From IMG/VR virus record IMGVR_UViG_3300010397_000084, positions 1-24,994 of that record: a DNA stretch of 24,994 nt. One strand, written 5' to 3'. Positions 1 through 6,816 of this stretch are shown here, in pieces (the stretch's first letter is position 1; every line of letters begins with the position of its first letter). The notes under the pieces were generated by a model. The model saw only the letters and a program-made list of their open reading frames with translations, was not told the origin of the DNA and did not search any database. The position numbers and the translations under genes were made by a program. Source of the stretch: a virus.

Positions 1-546
1 CTTGTTATTGGCAAAGGAGTCGGCGTCTACTTCCTGCAGCTTTTCGGCCAGCACTCCGGCATAGGCGGCGGATTCCTTGTAGTGGAGGGCGACGTCTTTC
101 GGCCCCTGCATCTGGGTGAGCTGCCCGGCGATCTGGATGTTAGAGACCTGGAACTCATCTACAAGATCCAGACCTTTTTTAATTACAGCACCGGCTGCCA
201 CGAACGGCGCGGAGATCAGACCGGCGGCCATAGTGAGGTTCATGACCCGCATCGTGACGGACATGATACCCATTTCCAGTTCACTCATTCCCATATAGGC
301 GGTTCTGGCGTGGGCGTGCATGCTCCCGGCCATGCGGCCGGAGGCGGCTTCCGCGGCCCCCAAGCTCCCCGCCATTCTGTTGGTGGCGGCGCCGACATCT
401 TCCATGCCGGTGGTCATCTTGCCGGTGGCTGTCTTGGTGGTAGTAGCGGTGCGCTCCACGGCGGAGTCGACACGTTCGAGGCCGGTCACTACGACCTTGT
501 CGCCTTCGATCTCCATCTGCAGTTTTAATTTCGCCAGACTTGCCAT
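1..546 (-). CDS. Tail tape measure protein, N-terminal part (runs off left edge)
   Basis: The frame is open from an ATG at 546 to the window edge, 182 codons without a stop. The first residues (MASLAKLKLQMEIEGDKVVV, then a VDSAV segment) fit the start of many phage tape measure proteins. They are followed by alanine/methionine-rich helices and a hydrophobic stretch at about residues 95-125, which includes AAGLISAPFVAAGAVIKKG. Position supports the call, because it directly follows the tail-assembly chaperone pair, as in siphoviruses. The family sets tail length and occupies the tube lumen. The size of the full protein and any lytic domain cannot be judged here. Confidence 0.8.
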   Translation of the reverse strand, partial: MASLAKLKLQMEIEGDKVVVTGLERVDSAVERTATTTKTATGKMTTGMEDVGAATNRMAGSLGAAEAASGRMAGSMHAHARTAYMGMSELEMGIMSVTMRVMNLTMAAGLISAPFVAAGAVIKKGLDLVDEFQVSNIQIAGQLTQMQGPKDVALHYKESAAYAGVLAEKLQEVDADSFANNK

Positions 547-569
547 TTAAACACCGGTTAAACAATCAG

Positions 570-1363
570 TTAAGGTTGAGGTGAATCTTCCTTCTTACAC
601 TGCCGGGTCAGCCATGCCTGATCCAGCTGAAGGATGATATCGATTTCCCAGGGCTGGGGAGCCGGCCGGATCCTCATATTGAATCGCCATGCCCTGATCT
701 CCTGATGCGTCAAAGGCGCCGGGCCGAACCCGGCGCCCCTGGTTAACTGCAACTGCTGCCACCAACCCCAAAGCTTGCTGCCGGCGGGGTGAATCTTCGG
801 TTCCTTGTCCAGCGCCGTTTTTTTCCCCAGGCGCTTCAGAACCAGCAGATGGTCCCGCCTGGTGCAGCCATCTTCGCCGGGCTTGTCGTATTCGGCCCGG
901 AACTCCTGGACGGCCAGCAGGTTGGCGGCTATTTGCCGCCGGCACCGGGCAAAAAATTGGCGCGGTTCCTGCTGAATGCGAAGACTGGCTCATAGACGAA
1001 CTTCATTTTTTCTTCAAAGACCCGCTTGGCCAGTTTCTCGCCGGCCGGGAGCCATTCCCCCTCTCCGATTTCGATCTTCGCCTGGGTAGTCTTCTTTCCG
1101 TCGAGCATTTCGGTGCGGACGGCGATCACTTGAAGAGCAAACCTCCCCTGGAGAAAGTCAAGCTTCTGATCGGCAGTACGGTCTACGATCCCGTTCTCTT
1201 CGATGAACTGTTCATTGGTCGCATCGATATACTCCTGCACCACCGGGGCGTCGTCACCCAGGATTGTGAAGAATATCTTGCGGTCGGTCATGCCGGCGAT
1301 GTTCAGGCGGAATTCCTTGCCGGCGACGGCGGAGTTATACGGGTTCAGTTTCACTAATGACAT
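570..1363 (-). CDS. Tail assembly chaperone G-T fusion made by -1 frameshift
   Basis: The upstream frame (1363 to 929) ends in TAG. An open -1 frame with clearly protein-like sequence continues to a TAA at 570-572, and it lacks a convincing start of its own. Shifting at the slippery heptamer at 950-956 joins codon 138 of the upstream protein (TTG) to GCC CGG TGC of the second frame, giving about 264 residues. The T part includes AANLLAVQEFRAEYDKPG and LTHQEIRAWRFNMRIRPAP. In lambda and many long-tailed phages, gpG and gpGT chaperone the tape measure during tail assembly and are made this way. Here the pair sits between tail tube and tape measure, the expected place. Frameshifting is inferred from sequence. 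Confidence 0.75.
929..1363 (-). CDS. Tail assembly chaperone (gpG-type, 144 aa)
   Basis: ATG at 1361-1363 follows a GGGAGA ribosome-binding site. The protein starts MSLVKLNPYNSAVAGKEFRL and is acidic in its middle (DDAPVVQEYIDATNEQFIEE). It is the unshifted product of the chaperone locus and should be the more abundant form. It follows the tail tube gene after an 84-bp gap that carries a terminator-like palindrome, and it precedes the tape measure. Function is inferred mainly from position, size and the overlapping -1 frame; I see no catalytic motif. Confidence 0.7.
   Translation of the reverse strand: MSLVKLNPYNSAVAGKEFRLNIAGMTDRKIFFTILGDDAPVVQEYIDATNEQFIEENGIVDRTADQKLDFLQGRFALQVIAVRTEMLDGKKTTQAKIEIGEGEWLPAGEKLAKRVFEEKMKFVYEPVFAFSRNRANFLPGAGGK
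950..956 (-). promoter_or_regulatory. -1 ribosomal slippery heptamer TTTTTTG
   Basis: On the minus strand, zero-frame codons AAT TTT TTG CCC give X XXY YYZ = T TTT TTG, a canonical slippery site. A -1 slip enters the open T frame exactly, and the zero-frame TAG (929-931) lies about 20 nt downstream. GC-rich sequence that could fold follows it (GCCCGGTGCCGGCGGC). Confidence 0.75.
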
Positions 1364-1400
1364 TGTTGTCTCCCTTTTAAATGGTGGTTAAAAAACGATT

Positions 1401-1424
1401 AAAAGGGCGAGGCATGCCTCGCCC
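1401..1424 (-). terminator. Palindromic repeat acting as terminator or attenuator after the tail tube gene
   Basis: GGGCGAGGCATGCCTCGCCC is a perfect 20-bp palindrome at 1405-1424. On the minus strand it is followed directly by TTTT and then AATCGTTTTTT. It lies in the 84-bp gap between the tail tube stop and the tail chaperone start, so it could lower expression after the abundant tube protein. It shares the GGGCGAG..CATG..CTCGCCC pattern with the palindrome at 16927-16946, so it may be a host-type repeat doing a terminator's work. Confidence 0.6.
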
Positions 1425-1447
1425 CTGCATTCAGCTCTTTCAAGATG

Positions 1448-2701
1448 CTACGGTCCCGGCTGGGTGTTCTTCAGCGTGATCTGCAGCGCTGCACCCTGGG
1501 CGTTGTTGTCGTAGTAGCCGGTGATTGGAAGTTTTACCGTCACCCCGCCGTCGCCATCGATGGTGGGAGTATTGCGGCCGAACATCAACTCGCAGAGGAG
1601 TATCTCCAGCTGCTCATTGCCGGCGGTACCGGCTCCGGAGCCAAGGGTGAACGTGACCTTCAGGGCGGTCTCGGTGCCGTTGATCGCCTTGGTGTACAGC
1701 GTCATGCTGTCGAACTGCACATTAAGGGTGCCGGAGAGCTTGAGCTTCTTGGCCGGCATGGAGGTACGCTTGCCGGCGCTACCGACGGTGTAGCCGGCTT
1801 CAGTATCGGGGTTGTTCTCCAGATTGATATCCAGGCCGGTGACGGTGGCCAGGGTGTTGTTGGCACCACCGGCATCCTCGATGATCGAGGCAATCTGGAA
1901 ACCGGTGAAGGAGACCTTGGTGAGATCCGTAGCCGTAGTGTCGAACGAAGTAGTCGAGGGGGTCTCATTAGACCCTACGAAGTTAAAGGACAGTTTCTGT
2001 ATTCCCTTGGGGGTGATCCCGAGGGACATTCCGCCCACCTTGAGCCCGTTGAAGAGAAAAAACTCCGGAACATCAGGAAAGCCGGTCTCGCCCACGAACG
2101 ACGGCAGCATTCCTCCGGATCTCATCTCGTGCACGTAGGAGGTGGCCGGGGCAGTAACCTTCTTGAGCGTGCCGGCGCCGATGGTGAACGCGCCCGATAC
2201 TCCCAGCGGGATCCGGCAAATGAAATTGCCGGCATCAACCACCTTCATAACCCGTAGGTAGGTGTTATTGAGTGCGGTAGGTGCGGTGATCCCCGCGACC
2301 TGGATGACGGCACCCACTGCCAGGCCGTGCGCGGCCGAGGCGATGGTGATGATCTGGAGGAACGGGTTGATGACTGCCGTAGGTGCGGCGAGGGCCGCGC
2401 CCACAGTTTCACCGGTACCGGTCATAGTGGTCTTGATGCTGCCGGTGAGACCGTAGTAGAGCATGCCCAGGTATGCCTGGAGCTCGGTGGTCAGCGGTCC
2501 CTTGACATCGATGTTGCCGAGGCCCGGCTTGGTCGGATTGCGTGTGCCGGAGATAATATCCGATTCTTCCAGCCCCTGGTCGCCCTGGATGCCGACGGTG
2601 CTGAAATAGACCTTGATCAGATCCGGAGTGCCGGGACTGACGCCATATACTTCCTCATACTGCAGGCCGAAAAGGCCGAATGCTCCCTGTCCCTGTGGCA
2701 T
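1448..2701 (-). CDS. Tail tube (major tail) protein
   Basis: 417 residues beginning MPQGQGAFGLFGLQYEEVYG. Elements typical of siphovirus-like tube proteins are visible: an early acidic/threonine-rich region (DIISGTRNPTKPGLGNIDVK), a central beta-rich stretch, and a late GTLNVQFDSMTLYTKAINGT segment. Residues about 115-180 (alanine/valine-rich, with AAHGLAVGAVIQVAGITAP) look like an inserted beta-sandwich domain of the kind seen decorating tail tubes. Its place before the chaperone and tape measure supports the call. The start lies next to the stop of the preceding gene (2702). No sheath gene is seen beside it. Assignment is by pattern and synteny. Confidence 0.7.
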   Translation of the reverse strand: MPQGQGAFGLFGLQYEEVYGVSPGTPDLIKVYFSTVGIQGDQGLEESDIISGTRNPTKPGLGNIDVKGPLTTELQAYLGMLYYGLTGSIKTTMTGTGETVGAALAAPTAVINPFLQIITIASAAHGLAVGAVIQVAGITAPTALNNTYLRVMKVVDAGNFICRIPLGVSGAFTIGAGTLKKVTAPATSYVHEMRSGGMLPSFVGETGFPDVPEFFLFNGLKVGGMSLGITPKGIQKLSFNFVGSNETPSTTSFDTTATDLTKVSFTGFQIASIIEDAGGANNTLATVTGLDINLENNPDTEAGYTVGSAGKRTSMPAKKLKLSGTLNVQFDSMTLYTKAINGTETALKVTFTLGSGAGTAGNEQLEILLCELMFGRNTPTIDGDGGVTVKLPITGYYDNNAQGAALQITLKNTQPGP

Positions 2702-3016
2702 TTAGCCCTCCTGCCCGGTCGGTGCGGAAAGCTCCACCCGCCGTTTGTCAATGGCCGACAGCACCTTGTTCCGGGTTTCCCCTTCGGCAATACTGTCCAG
2801 CTCGATGGTGGTTGCGGCCGCCGCGATCGCGGTGAGCTGCTCTTCGATGGTCGGAGGCGGTGGCGGCCCCTCGATGAAGAAGAGCGTCGTTTTCGCCAGC
2901 AGCTGATTGGCTACTGCGTCGTCTTCCACGGTTTCGGGCTTCCGCTTGGTGAACTGGCCGGCTTCGCCCATGTTCACGACATCGGGACCGCCGCCCATGT
3001 AGGTGACTATTTTCAT
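2702..3016 (-). CDS. gp35-related phage protein, paralogue of the gene at 4390-4821
   Basis: 104 residues; ATG at 3014-3016 with RBS GGGAGATAAGTT. The N-terminal half (MKIVTYMGGGPDVVNMGEAG, then FTKRKPETVEDDAVANQLL) resembles in layout the small Mu gp35-like proteins that begin MK(I/V) and end with an acidic helix. A proline run (PPPPP, residues 51-55) leads to a C-terminal helical unit at 71-96 ending AIDKRRVEL. The same unit occurs twice in the gp35-like protein at 4390-4821, so the two genes appear to be related by duplication. It sits between gp37 and the tail tube. A head-tail joining role is possible but unproven. Confidence 0.5.
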   Translation of the reverse strand: MKIVTYMGGGPDVVNMGEAGQFTKRKPETVEDDAVANQLLAKTTLFFIEGPPPPPTIEEQLTAIAAAATTIELDSIAEGETRNKVLSAIDKRRVELSAPTGQEG

Positions 3017-3019
3017 AAC

Positions 3020-3439
3020 TTATCTCCCGTTTTCTAAACTGAATTTTATGCCGTAGGCGGACTTGCCGCCGTCGGCTCCCAAAAACTGTGCAGATGCCGG
3101 CCAGAGATACCCAAAGCCGGTATTGAGTCGGGTAAGCCCGGCGGGCGCGGCAGCGATCAGCGCTTCGATCAGTACCAGGCTTTCCACCAGGCCGGTCTTG
3201 CGGTCGCGAAGGCTCTCGCTGATGATCACGATCGACCAGGTCGTTTCCGACGGAGCGGCCGTGGCGCCGATGGTGGCCGGCGGGTCGAAATCGGCGCCAC
3301 TCATCAGAACGTGCGCCGACGGCAACTTCTGCACCTTGTCGAGCAGCTCCTTGACATCCCCCATCCAGGCGTCCACGGTCTTGAAGTTCGGGATTGCCGC
3401 CAGGGCGATCAGGATGTTTTCTAGTGGGGTGGTGAACAT
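3020..3439 (-). CDS. Mu gp37-like protein (DUF1834-type), head-tail joining region
   Basis: About 139 residues. An ATG at 3437-3439 is chosen over the in-frame TTG one codon upstream; AAGGAG lies 8 nt before the ATG. The protein begins MFTTPLENILIALAAIPNFK and contains TTWSIVIISESLRDRKTG and GLTRLNTGFGYLWPASAQFL, which fit the Mu gp37/DUF1834 family. Members follow gp36 in Mu-like phages, as here, and are presumed to act at the head-tail interface or tail terminator. No catalytic motif is visible. Confidence 0.65.
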   Translation of the reverse strand: MFTTPLENILIALAAIPNFKTVDAWMGDVKELLDKVQKLPSAHVLMSGADFDPPATIGATAAPSETTWSIVIISESLRDRKTGLVESLVLIEALIAAAPAGLTRLNTGFGYLWPASAQFLGADGGKSAYGIKFSLENGR

Positions 3440-3451
3440 CAACAGGGCTCC

Positions 3452-3892
3452 TTAATACCGGTCCAGGACGTCTTTGGAAAACATGGCGGCGCCGGCCGAG
3501 ACGAGCAGAGTTTCCGACGGCGTTTCGGCGGCCGCTGTTTCCAGTTCGGCGGCGCCGAGCTTGACGTCGCCTTTCTGAATCGCCTGCAGAGTCTTGACTG
3601 CAGCTGCGTAACGTTCACCGATGGTTTTCGGCATCTCGAATGTCGGCTTGAGACTGTAAAAATCATAGGCATAGATATCAAGAGCCAGCTTCGGGATCAG
3701 GTCCGGTACCGGATCAAGCGGCAGCTTCAGCTTGCCGCGCAGAAAGCCGTCGATGAAGGCATCGCCGTCGGCGATAACGCCGGCAGCGGTCTCTTCATCG
3801 ATGACGCCGAGATTGTTATCATCCGTCAGCGAAATCAGTGTCGCTTCGGAAACTCTCAGCTTCTTGACCTTGTCGAGGGTGTTGTAAGGCAT
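3452..3892 (-). CDS. Mu gp36-like protein (DUF1320-type), head completion/connector
   Basis: 146 residues from the ATG at 3890-3892; a longer in-frame extension overlaps the preceding gene and is not protein-like. It reads MPYNTLDKVKKLRVSEATLI..., then IDGFLRGKLKLPLDPVPDLI and LALDIYAYDFY. This matches the gp36 family (short helices, a DGFLRGRY-like core, late helices) found between capsid and tail genes of Mu-like phages, where it is thought to be a head-tail connector. It starts one base after the stop of the secreted gene upstream, so the two are co-translated. Confidence 0.75.
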   Translation of the reverse strand: MPYNTLDKVKKLRVSEATLISLTDDNNLGVIDEETAAGVIADGDAFIDGFLRGKLKLPLDPVPDLIPKLALDIYAYDFYSLKPTFEMPKTIGERYAAAVKTLQAIQKGDVKLGAAELETAAAETPSETLLVSAGAAMFSKDVLDRY

Positions 3893-3893
3893 A

Positions 3894-4337
3894 TTATTGC
3901 TGCCGCCGGATACAGGTAGAAAAGGTTCGTTTTTTGGGCGACGAGTAGACCTTCTGCACGGCACGTTTGTAAGTGCTGCCTCCGCTATTCGTCATTCTGA
4001 AGGTGTGCCCTATAGCCATCATGACACCGTCCACCTCATACATGACCATGGCGTCCCGCGGGTTTGCCAGCTGGGTGGCGGCAGAGCTGTAAATGGTAAA
4101 CACATCGGTCTCGTAAGCGTGGTAACCGTCGATTGAGCTGTATTGCCCCTGGATAGCCCCTTTGGTGGCAGCCGTAGTGACGCAGCCCGACTTCAACTTT
4201 GCCGGGGCGATGGCGGTGACGTTCTGGATGGGGACATGGGGACTTGACGAATCGTAGAGCATCTTGCTGCCAGCCATGGCGGCGGTGGCCATGGATAAGA
4301 CGAGCAAGACAGACAGGGAAAGAATGCGGCATTTCAT
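3894..4337 (-). CDS. Secreted protein of unknown function inserted in the head-tail operon
   Basis: 147 residues; ATG at 4335-4337 preceded by CAGGAGG. It has a clear Sec signal peptide (MKCRILSLSVLLVLSMATAA, then MAG with an A-M-A cleavage site near residue 22). The mature part is rich in Ser/Thr/Ala/Tyr with two cysteines (SGCVTT and FSTCIRR) and ends in a basic tail. I do not recognise the family. A secreted protein between gp35-like and gp36-like genes is not standard for Mu-like phages, so it may be cargo (surface modification, superinfection exclusion) or an exported virion part. A GC-rich inverted repeat lies immediately upstream (4352-4376). Confidence 0.7.
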   Translation of the reverse strand: MKCRILSLSVLLVLSMATAAMAGSKMLYDSSSPHVPIQNVTAIAPAKLKSGCVTTAATKGAIQGQYSSIDGYHAYETDVFTIYSSAATQLANPRDAMVMYEVDGVMMAIGHTFRMTNSGGSTYKRAVQKVYSSPKKRTFSTCIRRQQ

Positions 4338-4351
4338 AGAGGTTCCTCCTG

Positions 4352-4376
4352 AAGGGGCGGGTGATCCCCGCCCCTT
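4352..4376. repeat. GC-rich inverted repeat, 10-bp arms
   Basis: AAGGGGCGGG (4352-4361) and CCCGCCCCTT (4367-4376) flank a 5-nt loop. The hairpin abuts the ribosome-binding site of the secreted gene (start 4337), so it could affect its translation. There is no T-run on the minus strand, so it is a poor intrinsic terminator. It resembles the other GC-rich palindromes in this window. Confidence 0.7.
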
Positions 4377-4389
4377 GGGTTTTGTGGTT

Positions 4390-4821
4390 TTACTCGGCCG
4401 GTTCGGTCAGTTCCGCCCGGCGTTTTTCGATGGCTTCCAGGATTGCAGGACGGGTTTCGCTTTCGGCCAAGGTTTCGAGATCGGCAGGATTCTGGGTGTT
4501 GGCCACGATACCGAGGTCAATCACTTCGAGTTCCTTCTCGCGCTTGATGATCGCGTTGATGACTCCTTGGCGTTCATCTGTCCTGAACTTGGCAAGGTCG
4601 GCGAAGAGAGCGGCAGCGATCAGTTTGCTGGTCTCGGTTACGTTGAGCGGAGTATTGCCGCCTGCAGCTGCCCCTTCGCCGGTCGCTCCCTTGACGACGC
4701 CGAGATCGATCAGCCTTTTGGCTTCTTTCTCGTCATCCAGGTTGAACTGGTCTCCCGGATAGAAGGGCTCTTTGCGCAGCTTGGTTTCTACATGATAGCC
4801 TGGTTGGACTTCAACTTTCAC
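4390..4821 (-). CDS. Mu gp35-like protein with two C-terminal helical repeats
   Basis: 143 residues. The N-terminal 45 residues (MKVEVQPGYHVETKLRKEPF, then YPGDQFNLDDEKEAKRLIDL) have the layout of small gp35-like/DUF7210-like proteins that follow the capsid gene in Mu-like phages. Two similar units follow: 74-98 (ADLAKFRTDERQ...IIKREKEL) and 113-138 (ADLETLAESETR...IEKRRAEL). A third copy is in the gene at 2702-3016. The role is unknown; position suggests capsid maturation or head-tail joining. The gene lies 13 bp after the capsid stop. Confidence 0.55.
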   Translation of the reverse strand: MKVEVQPGYHVETKLRKEPFYPGDQFNLDDEKEAKRLIDLGVVKGATGEGAAAGGNTPLNVTETSKLIAAALFADLAKFRTDERQGVINAIIKREKELEVIDLGIVANTQNPADLETLAESETRPAILEAIEKRRAELTEPAE

Positions 4822-4834
4822 TAGTCACCTCCCC

Positions 4835-5962
4835 TTAGCAGACGGTCGCGAAGATAATGCACTCGGGCTGGAAGAGGACCGGCAGCGGACGGGACTCAAC
4901 TTTAACCCAGCGCCCGGACGGATCTTCCTCTTCCCAGGACTTGGAAAAGAAGATATTCGGATCCTTGCCGGTGCCGACTCCGGCGTCATCTTTCAGGTCG
5001 ACGGTAGGCGCGTACAGCTCGGCGGCCGTATCCGGGCCGATCCCGATCAGGATGAAGGCGTTGGCCGGGACCATATCGACGATGTTACCGTCTTTATCCC
5101 GATAGCTGCCGAAGATCTCGTCGATCTGGATGCTGGCGAGATAGGCGATGCGACCCTCTTCGGCGATCTGCTTGCCGGCGGCATACTTCAGTTTGTCGCC
5201 GATTGCCTCGTTGCCGATCAGGGCATCCATGGCGTCGGAACCGCAGATAGCGACAAACTTGTCGACGGCGACGCGCTGGCCGATGTATTTCTTACAGGCG
5301 CGGAGGTTGACAAGAGGATCCACTCCGCCTTCGTTCCATTTCGAGCCGGCAGCCAGAACCGGCTTCTGTCCGGCCGGGAAGTTGTAATCGACAATGACGG
5401 CGCCGCTCTCGTCGACCACCTGGCCGGAGAGGCACTTGACTGCCATGAACTCGCGAGTCCGGTCAACGTCGCCGCGCATATCGGACTGCTCGTCGGCAAC
5501 TTTTTCTTTCATCAATTCCACACCCATTTCGCCGGCTTTACGGGCAGCATCGAGCTTATCAGCGCCGATAAAGCGTTTTTCGGCGAACCGGGGAGCCTCG
5601 CAGGTAACGGTTTTACGCTTGACGCCGTTGGTAACCTGGGCGGCGTCGGAGACGCGGAGGTTTTTCAATACTCGTTCATTGGACGCCTTAATGTCCCAGG
5701 CGAACAGGCTGGAGAGCTGGCCTTTCTTGCGGCTGAAAACCAGGTCGAGAACGCGGGTGGTGAACGGCCGCATCTTGTTGATGGCGATCGTCAGGACGCG
5801 GGTCTTGAAGATCTGGTCGAGGGAGACGGTGCCGGCCAGAAGGCACAGCCCGGCACCATGGTCCGGGGCAGGGACACCGGCCATGGATGCGGCCGGGAAA
5901 ATGATGACGGCCAGGAGTACCAACCCCAGCCAACCGAAGAGTGTTGCAAAACTGAATTTCAT
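4835..5962 (-). CDS. Major capsid protein (phage capsid E-like) with signal-peptide-like leader
   Basis: 375 residues from the ATG at 5960-5962. This start is preferred over one four codons upstream because GGAGG sits 5 nt before it. From about residue 43 the sequence fits E-type major capsid proteins: SLDQIFKTRVLTIAINKMRP, RKKGQLSSLFAWDI, CEAPRFAEKRFIGADKLDAA, a central VDPLVNLRACKKYIGQR, and a C-terminal FILIGIGPDTAAELYAPTVD. It follows protease, scaffold and decoration genes, the standard place. The first 30 residues (MKFSFATLFGWLGLVLLAVI, then an A-S-M-A site) look like a Sec signal peptide. That is unexpected for a cytosolically assembled capsid subunit, and I see no good alternative start downstream. 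Confidence 0.8.
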   Translation of the reverse strand: MKFSFATLFGWLGLVLLAVIIFPAASMAGVPAPDHGAGLCLLAGTVSLDQIFKTRVLTIAINKMRPFTTRVLDLVFSRKKGQLSSLFAWDIKASNERVLKNLRVSDAAQVTNGVKRKTVTCEAPRFAEKRFIGADKLDAARKAGEMGVELMKEKVADEQSDMRGDVDRTREFMAVKCLSGQVVDESGAVIVDYNFPAGQKPVLAAGSKWNEGGVDPLVNLRACKKYIGQRVAVDKFVAICGSDAMDALIGNEAIGDKLKYAAGKQIAEEGRIAYLASIQIDEIFGSYRDKDGNIVDMVPANAFILIGIGPDTAAELYAPTVDLKDDAGVGTGKDPNIFFSKSWEEEDPSGRWVKVESRPLPVLFQPECIIFATVC

Positions 5963-5999
5963 GACTACCTCCAAAAGTTAAAGTAATGGTAAAAGCGGC

Positions 6000-6332
6000 T
6001 TAAACGAAGTAGATCCCCCGAGCTTCCAGGGCATCCTCGGCAGCCTCGGTAAGGCCGGTGATATTGTCCCTGGCGTAGGCGCCACCCCCGAGACCGATGA
6101 TTGCTTCGACATCAGCAGCAGCGGCAGCGGCATCTTCGAGCAGCACGGCGACTGCGGTCCGCGATCCATCGTCGGCATCGCCTATAAGAGAGCGCTTGAA
6201 TTTACGGCCGACGGTAATCCGGCCAACGATTGTGCCGGCCTTGAGATCGTTGCCGGCGGCGATGGTCACCTTCTTGCGGACCGGGTTTCCGGAAGCAATG
6301 AGGGCCAGTTGTAACAGTTCATATTCAGTCAT
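6000..6332 (-). CDS. Head decoration protein (lambda gpD-like/HDPD)
   Basis: 110 residues starting MTEYELLQLALIASGNPVRK. It contains KVTIAAGNDLKAGTIVGRIT and an AVLLEDAAAAAAD segment, typical of the head decoration family that trimerises on the expanded capsid. It lies between protease/scaffold and capsid genes, as usual for these phages. Length agrees with the family (about 110-130 residues). No signal peptide, unlike the capsid gene next to it. Confidence 0.8.
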   Translation of the reverse strand: MTEYELLQLALIASGNPVRKKVTIAAGNDLKAGTIVGRITVGRKFKRSLIGDADDGSRTAVAVLLEDAAAAAADVEAIIGLGGGAYARDNITGLTEAAEDALEARGIYFV

Positions 6333-6363
6333 CGATCAAAATCTCCCTGGGGGGACTCCCCTG

Positions 6364-6816
6364 TTATTTTGTCGGCATCACGTAGGACACCATTTCCTCG
6401 GCCAACTTCTCATCGGCAGCAAAATCGGCGCTTTTCTTGTCGTCTTCCTTCTTCGGATTAACCATCTCCTTGAAGAGCGGGTGGGCGGCAAAATCCGAGA
6501 TGAAGGTGCGGAACCAATCACCGGGGCTTTCCTTCTTGCCGGCAGAGAATTCATAATCGCCACCCTGCTCATCCAGGGCAGCCATGAAATCCACCAGACC
6601 TTTTTCCTTCCAGGCCGGGAGGATCTTGCCGTCCTTGATCCCCTGGTCGACGAAGGAAACAATATCCGCTTTCTTCGCCTGCTTCTGTGCCGCGGAGAAG
6701 TCGGCTTCGCCCTTTTCGGCCTTGGACTTGAAATCGTTCCGCTCTGTTACCAGCTTCGCGTTCTCGTCCTTTACTGTCTTGAGTTCATCTTCCAACTGCT
6801 TTAAACGTGCATCCAT
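6364..6816 (-). CDS. Nested scaffold protein (Mu gpZ-like), internal start in protease gene
   Basis: An in-frame ATG at 6814-6816 (codon 142 of the protease gene) is preceded by GAGGGGG with 8 nt spacing, a strong RBS inside a gene. Starting there gives a 150-residue product made only of the coiled-coil scaffold part, beginning MDARLKQLEDELKTV. Mu and lambda (Nu3) make scaffold from a nested start in the protease gene in just this way. Inferred from the RBS and the family precedent. Confidence 0.65.
   Translation of the reverse strand: MDARLKQLEDELKTVKDENAKLVTERNDFKSKAEKGEADFSAAQKQAKKADIVSFVDQGIKDGKILPAWKEKGLVDFMAALDEQGGDYEFSAGKKESPGDWFRTFISDFAAHPLFKEMVNPKKEDDKKSADFAADEKLAEEMVSYVMPTK

Noticed and set aside
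595-993. Minus-strand frame of 132 codons overlapping the chaperone T region
   Set aside because: Ser/Pro/Arg-rich and in a different frame from the protein-like -1 extension; the T frame reached by the slippery site explains the region better.
1445-2257. Plus-strand open frame opposite the tail tube gene
   Set aside because: Antisense shadow; composition typical of reversed coding sequence.
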